DNA of 27,418 nt. Origin: Perkinsus marinus ATCC 50983. Its lineage: Eukaryota; Perkinsozoa; Perkinsida; Perkinsidae. Shown piece after piece: positions 1-8,335 of the stretch. A program made the translations under genes and the position numbers. Numbering within the stretch: position 1 is the stretch's first letter; every line of letters starts with the position of its first letter. The stretch is taken from positions 348,994-376,411 of the forward strand of contig NW_003212397.1 of the NCBI RefSeq assembly GCF_000006405.1, in the 5' to 3' direction. The notes below the pieces were generated by a model. It had not been told where the DNA came from. It saw only the letters and a list, made by a program, of their open reading frames with translations, and did not search any database.

Positions 1-505
1 TAATGAACCAATACGAAAGTTCAAGATGATAGCACACTCGCTATTTCGCAATTCATGCTTAGGAAAAGCGCAGCTTCTTCGCGGTTGAAATCGTGCCAGA
101 GAGTTGTCTTTCGACGAAGCCTGGTTTGGGAGAGCGATTGACACAATTGCGGCCGGCACAAGAAGACAATCTAAGTCCTCCAATCTGCTAAGCTAGTCAC
201 ACAAACCAGACTGTCTTGACAACCTGGAGTAGTGTGTGTGTTAAGCGTGATATTTTTTTAACCGAGGTCTCCGATGTAGGTCCTAGGGGCACTCCAGGCA
301 GCAAGCTTCAGTGGCTGACGACAGAAGCTTACTATCCTGAGTGTCCTTAGTGTACCTTGCGTGTCTTCCTCCGCAGTGCCCGGATGGCACTCGAGAGTCG
401 ACACGCGCCCTGCCACAATTCGGAGGCTAGAGGTTTCATAGGCTAGTGTACTTTGAACACAGAACTGGAAACCTCCTGAAACATGCCTCACAGTATTTAC
501 AAGGA
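1..505. other. No gene resolved; region downstream of the first minus-strand gene
   Basis: Sequence past the stop of the 506-1587 gene. An open stretch of about 80 codons exists on the minus strand (258-509), and a GT-like donor near 567 could splice the upstream gene into it. Its composition is not persuasive and I prefer the stop at 506. No repeats or RNA genes seen. Confidence 0.3.
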
Positions 506-1587
506 TCATTGAATGACTCTCACAATGGAATCGTCAACGACATACTTGTAAACATTCATCTCCTTACCTTCAGTTGCCGCTGGAAATGACCATAACAACT
601 ACGCTTCTAATACTAGCTTACCTTCAATTCGCCCTTCCAATTCGTCATAAATCTTCTTATTATGTCTCAGGAAATAATCCTTATCAACTTTCTGCGACCA
701 CATTCGCATACACAGGTATCTAGCATGCACACAATACATCCACCCTAGCCATAGTGCTAGTGCTACTGGAAAGGCGACTGCTCCCAAGCAATTGCCTTGT
801 ACATTCGCGTCCATTCATAACCTAAATAAGGACACTGTAAATACTAGCAAAGTTCACAGGGCATACCTCGTTGTCGCTGAGCCAGCCGAGCTGATTCGTT
901 CCATGCAGACTCGAACTCCTTTACTTTCGATCGGTCCACCTGGGAAACCACAATACTCGTCGATTATAGTCTCTGTCTTCCCACCTTATAGTAGGTTATT
1001 TCCAGATGGTCACTCGTCCGATTTGCTTGTTTATCTACGTATTTATAAGCTCCTATCACCGATCCCATCACCACTAAGCGAGGAGGGAAAAATAACAACT
1101 AAGCCGGAGAAAGTTTCTCACCTCCTTGTATCCCCCACAACAGGTTCTTCTCTGACACGGTGAGTTCTACGTACCATCGCCAAGCCTTCGACCTGAGACC
1201 AGATCGAAATCGATAAGAGCAATAGTGATACTTACGGGAAGCTGAACATGTTGCAGCAGGCCAGGATAGCCAAAACTGCACATGGAGTTTCGCATTGGGC
1301 GAACAAAACTCAGAAAACGGCTCAGAAACCACACGTTATAACATCGTGGCACGTGATATTAATGCTGGTACTCTCTGAGTCAGAAACCACCTTGGCAATG
1401 GGCGCTCCGAAATGTTTCGCCAGAAGTCAGAATACGTAAGACCTGAAACATGATGGAACCTGTCCATTGCCTGAGAACAGCATTTTGAGCTAGATGAACA
1501 ACGTAAGCCCAACAAACTAAGTGTGTGACTCCACTGTGAAGTTGATAGGTGCGGACAAAGTTTGACCATTACATACCGTCTTGTCAT
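506..1587 (-). CDS. Four-helix membrane protein, 214 aa, family not recognised
   Basis: Eight exons, in order 1577-1587, 1391-1533, 1236-1275, 1122-1192, 985-1073, 867-939, 622-765 and 506-579, sum to 645 nt. Every GT-AG junction keeps the reading phase. The start is an ATG in an 11-nt first exon and the stop is TGA at 506-508. Hydrophobic stretches lie near residues 6-24 (VTHLVCWAYVVHLAQNAVL), 52-64 (VLAILACCNMFSF), 82-99 (LLWGIQGVVMGSVIGAY) and 143-158 (VALALWLGWMYCV). A charged loop separates helices 3 and 4, and the tail is polar (DELEGRIE). The topology suggests an integral membrane protein of an organelle or the endomembrane system. Four helices with conserved-looking tryptophans are loosely like TMEM205/DUF4149 proteins, but I could not align motifs and do not claim that. 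It is the last of the minus-strand run. An alternative donor in the final exon could extend the C-terminus. Confidence 0.68.
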
Positions 1588-2264
1588 ATACTAGTGACTA
1601 AGGCGTGTAGTGCACAGAACTTCACATATACATCGGTACGTACACTTACAACTCCATGAACCTCTCCACAGCCTTCTTATCTCCAACAACCGAGGTATCG
1701 ATTAGTAAGTCCAATTTGACAGGCCTGCTAGGCTACGGCAGCACCAAGCCGCGCTCTACTAGGGTGGCCGACTGAACCGACCTCAGCCTTGTATGGCATC
1801 GTTAAGTTCATCAACCTCAGCTCACAGCTGTTAAGCTCTTATCTGTTACTATCACTGAAAATATCAGTGATAATAGCACACAAATTTCATGATACCATGC
1901 CGAAGTGATACCACACCTTCGACAACAATGATCACCTGTCGAATACCCGGCCGTCTCGGATAGTCTAATCACAATGCTTTCCCACACCGACAGACAACCT
2001 TTCCCACTTGCCGACAGCCACTTATTCTCCTAAATAAGACTATCAGGGAGCCCTAATGCCTCTCGAGGGCTCCTCTGAAGCACTCACAGCCATCTCATCT
2101 GGTAGACCATTAGAGAGTAGTGACAATTCAGGGAAAGCTAGCAGGGGTATAGTGAAGCCCATACCAACACCGACCGTGCCCAGCTGCCGTGCACTGATCC
2201 ATTGTCGCGACGGAGGAGCGTCCAGAGCGAACAAACTGAATATTTCCCATCAAATAGATATGAT
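1588..2264. other. Intergenic, nothing firm
   Basis: Space between the SYS1 3' side and the 506-1587 gene start. Overlapping 60-75-codon ORFs on both strands around 2043-2280 have no splice support or recognisable motif. The segment ends at the 46-bp minisatellite. It should hold the promoter of the 506-1587 gene, but I see no clear element. Confidence 0.3.
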
Positions 2265-2602
2265 GTTAACAAGCAATTAACATTAACAACATCATCAGCT
2301 ACTTATTGTTGTTAACAAGCAATTAACATTAACAACATCATCAGCTACTTATTGTTGTTGACAAGCAATTAACATTAGCAACATCATCAGCTACTTATTG
2401 TTGTTAACAAGCAATTAACATTAACAACATCATCAGCTACTTATTGTTGTTGACAAGCAATTAACATTAACAACATCATCAGCTACTTATTGTTGTTGAC
2501 AAGCAATTAACATTAGCAACATCATCAGCTACTTATTGTTGTTGACAAGCAATTAACATTAGCAACATCATCAGCTACTTATTGTTGTTAACAAGCAATT
2601 AG
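2265..2602. repeat. 46-bp minisatellite, about 7.3 copies
   Basis: Units start at 2265, 2311, 2357, 2403, 2449, 2495, 2541 and 2587 (the last is partial), exactly 46 bp apart. Variation is confined to two sites: GTTAAC versus GTTGAC at the unit start, and ATTAACAAC versus ATTAGCAAC inside. Each unit carries an inverted pair, AACAAC and GTTGTT, separated by about 17 nt, so single strands could form a row of hairpins. 46 is not a multiple of 3 and the unit has stops, so it is non-coding. It lies about 155 bp beyond the SYS1 stop. Confidence 0.95.
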
Positions 2603-2756
2603 AAACAAACCCAAACGTAATGAATATTTCTCATCAGCATTACGTATGCGAACAGACTTCCCTTTATCATTCATCGTTTACTCAACAAAATACCATCAGA
2701 TCGATTGAGTTCAATACTATACAATTACTATAAAAACCAACCGCCTTTCACAATCA

Positions 2757-3532
2757 CTAGACAGAGTCCAATTCAACTCGTGCATCTACTCCACCACTCG
2801 CGGGTCCGCCTCGGGGATTCCGGCCTTCCAACACAGCGTTGCCTCCTCCCAAAGAGATCTCCCGACTCTCCAGCTGCATGCATAGATATCTACCAAACAC
2901 AAGAATGATGACCAAAAGTGGTGGATGACTTACTCGCCCAGCAGCACTGTTATAGTCGCAGCAGTTACGTGCCACATCCACCATGAAACTGAACGTATAC
3001 CACATTTAAGTGATACACGAGTTATCGAATATTACAATAGGATGGTAGCCTTCCCAACTGGAGACAGGTTGAGACCAGATGCCACATATGATATGTCACC
3101 ACGAAATCAAGGCACTTCTTCGCGCGCTCGACTACATAGGTTAATATTATAGACCTAAACAAGACCAGTGATACCATACAATGTATGCCACTGCACTTAC
3201 ATCAGAGGGCTCATTGTAACTAAAACTATAGTCAATATCGAGCTCTCGGTATCGGCAAACCCCATATTATCATCTCGGAATAGTCGATTCTGAAGACTAA
3301 GACTTCGCCGCTCACCAGCACGCGACTTCTGTCACTACCAGTGCCACAGGCACTCCACAAAGCTGGTTGAAGATGCATACCCCAGAGACCAGTAGTAGAT
3401 AATAACACGCCTAAAATGAGACTCTTCATAGAGAATGAGAGTTTCTATTCTCACTTGCATAGCCAGTATTTGTATGCATATGAACTTGGGATTGAAAACT
3501 TCTTTACCGAAGAACCTTCCACCGCCCGTCAT
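2757..3532 (-). CDS. SYS1: SYS1-family Golgi membrane protein, 181 aa
   Basis: Six exons (3455-3532, 3339-3410, 3201-3289, 3036-3154, 2934-2988, 2757-2889) sum to 546 nt. Introns are 44-49 nt and all phases agree. SYS1 is a small four-helix Golgi protein that recruits the ARF-like GTPase ARFRP1/Arl3p to trans-Golgi membranes. Seen here: VFNPKFICIQILAMQ near residue 12, where human SYS1 has VWDPLLILSQIVLMQ; AKKCLDFVVTYHMWHL near residue 90 (human CLDFTVTVHFFHLL); RLPSYFSWW near 115 (human RFPSALTWW); and GEYLCMQLESREISL near 137 (human GEYLCMRTELKEIPL). The ATG at 3532 opens the first exon in the position expected from the family. After the conserved LESREISL the protein has about 30 extra residues, rich in Gly and Arg, that the human protein (156 aa) lacks. 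The identification rests on remembered family sequence and is strong. Confidence 0.93.
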
Positions 3533-4275
3533 GAGGGTTCAATCACATACTAGCTGCGATATAGAGTATCCCTATATGAACACAACAAGATGATCAATAT
3601 CGTCACCCGCTGCGGCGAAGGTGTCTCGCTTGGAAATATACTAAGTGTAGTTGCTAAGTCTAACATAATCTACAAGTCGTCAAGCCAACTGATACGGCAA
3701 AAGTATCAGATATAGGTCATTATACAGGACCCGGGTTCGATCCCCAGCCCGGGTATTATTACCAGTAGGAACCACATGCGACGTACATTATGAACGAATT
3801 AAGATTGGTATTCATCTACTATACACAGGGCCTTGCATCGTCCAAGATGAAGCCATCACTGTGGGAAGCCTAGTTGCCACGCGCCATCAAGATCCGAGTT
3901 TCTTGCGGGCCAATTCGGTGCCTTCGAACCCTCGAATGGTTTGAGTTATATCAATGCGGCTACTCAACCTATCGTATCTAAGAGATCAACATCAGTCACC
4001 ATAACGAGCGCCATAAAGGTCCCCTTAGTACCCAAGCTTAGCCCAAAACTTTGCCACAGTCTCATCTTGCATCTCGACGTAGACTGATCGACACTCCCGA
4101 TGTTCTCTCAACCATACACACAGCATGCGATCCAGGAGCCGACCGAAGCCCTGCCCTCTGGAGGAGAACGTGGAACGACCTAAGAACATGCTGGGCAGCA
4201 TCAATCATCGGCCTATACCATCTCCCGTGCGAGTTTGACAAATACGTGCAGGCAACAATGTCAGTGTCACATTCG
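3533..4275. other. Intergenic, no supported gene
   Basis: Upstream of SYS1. It contains a tRNA T-arm-like hairpin (3729-3754) and an 88-codon plus-strand ORF (4051-4317) that runs into the 118-bp repeats and has no support. No promoter element stands out. Confidence 0.3.
3729..3754 (+). repeat. tRNA T-arm-like hairpin (B-box remnant)
   Basis: ACCCGGG and CCCGGGT form a 7-bp inverted repeat around GGTTCGATCC, which matches the pol III B-box consensus. No cloverleaf partner or A-box lies at the expected distance upstream, so this is a fragment of a tRNA or tRNA-derived SINE, not a tRNA gene. Confidence 0.45.
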
Positions 4276-4620
4276 AAAATGACAATACGTATTCATGTTT
4301 GGCATTCTCTTGATTAATCGAGTGAAAGTTTAACACTTTCCCATCCAAGAATGGCAATACGTATTCCTGCTTGACACCAGGGGGAGGCCTCTAGAGCAAG
4401 TTTCACAAGATGAACTTCGACACACTCTTGATCTATTGAGTCCAAGACTGATACTTTCTCCTCAGAGAATGACAATAGGTATTCCTGCTTGACACAAGGA
4501 GGAGATATCTGGAGCAAGTTCGACGATATGCATTCATCTAGGGCATACGATTTGTAGAGTACAACATTAATACAAGCTTATTCAAGAATGACAATACGCA
4601 CCCAAGTTTGACACTTCGCA
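4276..4620. repeat. Degenerate 118-bp tandem repeats
   Basis: A core read as GAATGACAATACGTATTCC followed by TGCTTGACAC recurs with divergence. Its GAAT starts near 4278, 4349, 4467 and 4586, spacings of 71 (a unit shortened by about 48 bp), 118 and 119. The core holds the palindrome AATACGTATT. The last copy lies inside the final exon of the 4538-5190 gene, which suggests the array grew from that gene's 3' end or that the gene's tail came from the repeat. Confidence 0.7.
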
Positions 4621-5190
4621 AAGAAACAAGCAAACAGTGCAAGATTAGGCGTGCTAACCTACTTCGTTTAAACCTCAATTCATCAGCGGTGGCGAAGAGC
4701 AAAATCATGGCATCTCGAGCCACCGAGTCGTAACGGTAGAGACAGGAACCGAGCACGACTGGTCGGGACTTGCTCGCCTCTTCCTCAAATACCTTTCACA
4801 CGACACTAATGCCACAATGCTGCTGTTGTAGGGCTTGCTCTCATTTACACATAAAGTAGCGCAATGCATACTGCTCCCATGGAAAAAACTGCGCTCGAAC
4901 AGCATCTTCAGTTCGCACGAGGGGAAGTCCTTCATGAACAATGAGTAACCGAGGCATTTCCTATAATCCGCAACGACTTCATGGACCTGTCAGAATTGAC
5001 GAGTAGCCACGACAAGGGACCACTTCACTTTCACCAAGTAGAGCTGCCGAGTGGCTGCATTTCCGCGCTTCGTCATCGCAGTGCCAGCGAGTCTACGACT
5101 ACGCCGGATTGGCACTCCACAACTCGCGAGCCTCATCACACCCATGGTTGGGCAGATCTGAGAGGACTCAAGTAAAAGTAAAATAAGCAT
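4538..5190 (-). CDS. Unknown protein, 182 aa, three exons
   Basis: Exons 5035-5190, 4849-4986 and 4538-4792 (549 nt) join through introns of 48 and 56 nt, all in phase 0. The ATG at 5190 is the first in frame after the tRNA-like element; a second at 5151 is possible. Visible parts: a short hydrophobic start (MLILLLLESS), a basic patch (PIRRSRRLAGTAMTKRG, residues about 24-40), then segments such as VVADYRKCLGYSLFMKDFP and VVLGSCLYRYDSVARDAM, and a hydrophobic tail (LLVSLRSVKLGCVLSFL). I recognise no domain. The last exon overlaps one unit of the 118-bp repeat array, so the C-terminal 30 residues or so may be repeat-derived. The coherent phases and protein-like composition are the only evidence. 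Confidence 0.52.
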
Positions 5191-5232
5191 AGTCCTCCAC
5201 TGTGCTTCGGAGAGAATATTGAGTTCACTAAA

Positions 5233-5304
5233 TGACACCAGCAGGACTTGAACCCACAGTCTATCCTTGCAGAAACCTACGCTCCCCCACTACACCAAAA
5301 AAAC
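5233..5304 (-). tRNA. tRNA-like sequence (degenerate tRNA or SINE head)
   Basis: On the minus strand an exact pol III A-box (TGGTGTAGTGG, 5287-5297) and a B-box (GGTTCAAGTCC, 5244-5254) are spaced as in a tRNA. The T-stem can pair (GTGGG with CCTGC). The acceptor strands do not pair and the anticodon stem is poor, so I read a decayed tRNA or a tRNA-derived SINE that may still bind TFIIIC. It lies directly upstream of the 4538-5190 gene, in the same orientation. Confidence 0.45.
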
Positions 5305-5362
5305 CTTTCCCAAATCACATACCCATAACCAGTAACTACATTTTCAAGCACTACTCAGACGA

Positions 5363-5761
5363 TCAATATAGCATTCTATGATCAAGACTAGTGGCATTCA
5401 CCCCTCCAGAACAACATGCCCAATGTGAACTCCCTATCACCTCAACAATGCGCCCTTCAAGAACCTCCCAGACAGTAGAACGGTTACTTCTCCGCATAAC
5501 AGGACTCTCTGCTGGAGCCAACCCACGGCTTTCCTCAGCTTCAACACATGGAGACCCTTCATGCATCTTCCTCGCCTTGTGAGGAGCCGCCACCTTCAGC
5601 CCGTCAATTCTGCGTTTCACAACTTTTTTGCAAGGCTTTCTTGCAGCACTTTTACGAAGTGGAACGATGCACTTCTTACTGCTAACTCCGACTCCCCTTG
5701 ACGCGAGGTTGAGCAGTCTAGGACTGCAACGGGTGAAACACAAACCAGCGTGTGACGGCAT
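5363..5761 (-). CDS. Possible basic protein, 132 aa
   Basis: An uninterrupted 132-codon ORF from ATG at 5761, between the end of BUD23 and the tRNA-like element. It is Lys/Arg rich (KSAARKPCKKVVKRRIDG near residues 38-55), then acidic and Ser-rich, then MRRSNRSTVWEVLEGRIVEV. No domain recognised. In this intron-dense region a single long exon is unusual, so a missed intron near GAG/GTG late in the ORF is possible. Support is length and composition only. Confidence 0.35.
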   Translation of the reverse strand: MPSHAGLCFTRCSPRLLNLASRGVGVSSKKCIVPLRKSAARKPCKKVVKRRIDGLKVAAPHKARKMHEGSPCVEAEESRGLAPAESPVMRRSNRSTVWEVLEGRIVEVIGSSHWACCSGGVNATSLDHRMLY

Positions 5762-6096
5762 GAACTAAGATAGAGACAAACAAACTATCAACAACCACAC
5801 ATTCATATGCTATATCGTCCTCCTCTTGGTGCCCTTCTTACCAGCCACAGAGCATATCTTAACTACCACTAACCAAGAGCATTTCAATGGTGCTCCGGAC
5901 TGATCGAAATAAACCAGAACTAAACTGCTGAGGAAATCCGTAGAAACTATATGTAGATATCAACGTAATGAAGTTCTTGTGGAGTTCGACGTACAATACA
6001 CCAAGACGACCATCCTGCTCAGAACCGTGGCTTTCTCTTCCTTCCAGTGTACCTAAGTCAAGACCGAGTAAGCCGTACGACTAGTCTTTCAGGGAC
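5762..6096. other. Intergenic between BUD23 and the upstream-lying ORF
   Basis: About 335 bases with no repeats or coding evidence. It presumably contains the BUD23 3' UTR and the promoter of the 5363-5761 ORF. Confidence 0.3.
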
Positions 6097-7674
6097 CTAC
6101 TTCGAGTCATGCTTAACATCACGACCCTGGGCACGATGTCGTTCCTTCTTCTCCTGGATCCAGCTCCGAGACTTAACGGCTGCCTGAGGACATCCCATGA
6201 CCCACCCCCATGGCTGTCCAACATCACTACTCTCCCTTCATGTATCTGATCCCTTCTCCTAAGGCCCCTATTTCTAGTCATCCTCCCAGCATTCCGCACT
6301 GCTGAGTCGCCCTCAGCCATTGCTTCACCACCACCAGCAGCACCAGTCAGGCCTTGAGGCACTGCTCCGTTGAAACCTAATATAATTATCAGTATCCTGT
6401 GTGTTCATAACATTAATATTCGTTTATAAGAGTATCACATGTTCATGAGTATAATCTGCTTCGACTTTGCTATGATGTATTGCTAAAAGTACTTTATATC
6501 ATAAACTCCGAACATCATCATCGACGTCATCCTCTAACACGGAGGGAATGTCGAACAAAATGACAATCAACGATAGGATCAATTTCAGCGATCCAGAGAA
6601 GAATGTGTTCAGCACGGCTCTCCACTCGCGTAACCACACATGCCTTGAAAATGTCCCTCCCACTTTTCCTATTACCGGCGTATAGTACAAGGAAATGCTT
6701 CTTGGCCTTCGAGGAGTGAGGGAAGTCAACCACAAGGCCACCTCCGAAACCCGAACGCATAGCGGCACTGGTGATCATCTCAACCTGATCGAATAACGTC
6801 TTAACCACAACAAGAATGGTCCCTCGCAACACCTGTTCGCCACTCTCAGGGTAGAATTGCAATACTGCTCGGCCGCCTTTTTTTAGACAATTGAACAAGT
6901 CCTGGAAGAACTTCCTCAGCCGTCGATACGGCTCATGACCTGAAAACCCCATAGAGCTTGTCGATGAACCAGTAATCACTTTTGACGTCAGAGTTGCACA
7001 GCCACTGGAGAGCAGAAATGGATATGCATCCATCGAAAGTGCCCGGTCGGAAACCAAAGCCCTGAAATGAAGGGAGTCTAATAAACCAGCGTCGCGAAGC
7101 ACAAGAACTTACCTGGCCCATGTCTCCCTGGAGGAAATCACCACTCTCATCGACCTAACAATGGTCAATGAGCATCACTCGTAAGATGACGCAATGAGAA
7201 TACCCCCATCCCATACAATTTTTCCTTGTTATTGCATAGAATACCACTCCATACTCTAATCCTAAGACCTTAATACTACCTCTCGCTCTAGTGCCACGTT
7301 GAGCATAGCCGATGATATATCCAGACCAACAAAGAAATGACCATGGTCTCCAAGGACCCCTCCAGAGATCCCCGACCCTACTCCTACGTCGAGGACCTGA
7401 ACCATGCCCCCTTAGTTAGGAGAAGGTGAGCCTAACTATGCTCACCAAGCTGGGCTCATCGTCACTCAACATCATCAACTCGATTGCTCTCTCAGTCATC
7501 TTGCTCTGGATGTCGATCATACGGCTGTTCGCCGCGTACCTGAGCCATGTACCATTCCACTCGCTGAAGATGTGTTCGCTTTGAAAATGACGGATCGGCA
7601 CTGCACTACTTCTCAGCCATTTCCTCATCATAGAAGAACTCTGGTGGGGCTATATGCTCTGGCCGAGTCGCCAT
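6097..7674 (-). CDS. BUD23: 18S rRNA (guanine-N7)-methyltransferase BUD23, 277 aa
   Basis: Nine exons (7610-7674, 7446-7539, 7280-7396, 7113-7154, 6980-7061, 6833-6939, 6676-6784, 6231-6361, 6097-6183) sum to 834 nt with consistent phases. BUD23 (human WBSCR22/BUD23, 281 aa) methylates N7 of one guanine in the 18S rRNA decoding region, with Trm112 as partner, during small-subunit assembly. Seen: the N-terminus [17 protein letters not shown] like the human start; [11 protein letters not shown] near residue 25; SAM motif [13 protein letters not shown] at 55-66; [35 protein letters not shown] at 110-128; [32 protein letters not shown]; and the C-terminal hallmark [16 protein letters not shown]. 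Motif I has valine where many homologs have Cys (LDIGCGTG). Intron 7 (314 nt) is far longer than the others. It reads in tandem with the coiled-coil gene upstream. Confidence 0.97.
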
Positions 7675-8335
7675 ATGTGAATGGGAAAAGGAACCACTGC
7701 ACGTTCAATGACTGTCAACTTCAAGTCCAAGAACATTGGATCAATCACATTCGCGTTGTTTGTGTTAAGACGCCCCCACTGAAGGCTGCATTGACGAAGA
7801 AGAAAGTGCGATGAGCAGCTACGCTCATGAAGGAACATTGATGAACCTACCAGGTCGCGTCCTGGCCGATTTGCTTGTCGCAGGCTATCGGGCGTGCGCT
7901 AAAGTATATGGTTCGCCCTGGACCAAGTGCCTACACTCCCGGCTATAGAGTACTTCTGTAACGGGGAAGGTCGAGTTGCGCTTGGCTAGTGCAGGATAGA
8001 GATATGAGTGAGGCCGTCTCACACACCAACAATCGCGACAGTTGCAGCATCCTCTAGATTGAACAGTCTAGAGATTATGGCATTTAGCTTTCATGCGCAA
8101 AGTCGCGGGTTCAATACATGGTGACTTCCGATATGTTCACATACGATGATCTGCGCGGTGATAAACGAGTGTTTGTGGACCATTTCGTTCACGGCGAATA
8201 ACATCGTCGTACTGACCCACTATGACTCAACACAAGACATCATGTGGTTAACCCAAGGGGGAGGATGAATTATCAACATGGGACGTGATCAGTGTACTGT
8301 ATCTCTGGCTAAGGCTCATCATATAAAAAGTCACA
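7675..8335. other. Intergenic upstream of BUD23
   Basis: 660 bases between the coiled-coil gene's stop and the BUD23 ATG. It carries one tRNA-like element (8055-8117) and otherwise nothing coding. The BUD23 promoter should lie within the first few hundred bases; I see no convincing TATA box. Confidence 0.35.
8055..8117 (+). repeat. tRNA-like element (SINE or pseudo-tRNA)
   Basis: Plus strand: CAGTCTAGAGATTATGGC resembles the D-arm/A-box of a tRNA, followed at the right distance by GTCGCGGGTTCAATAC, a T-arm/B-box with one mismatch. The anticodon arm pairs only with a bulge and the acceptor ends do not pair. Best read as a decayed tRNA or the head of a tRNA-derived SINE. Confidence 0.4.

Noticed and set aside
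2043-2280. Overlapping ORFs on both strands after the 506-1587 gene
   Set aside because: Two or three frames are equally open over the same bases and none has a clear start or splice context.
5233-5304. Functional tRNA gene
   Set aside because: A and B boxes are present but acceptor and anticodon stems do not form, so it is listed only as tRNA-like.
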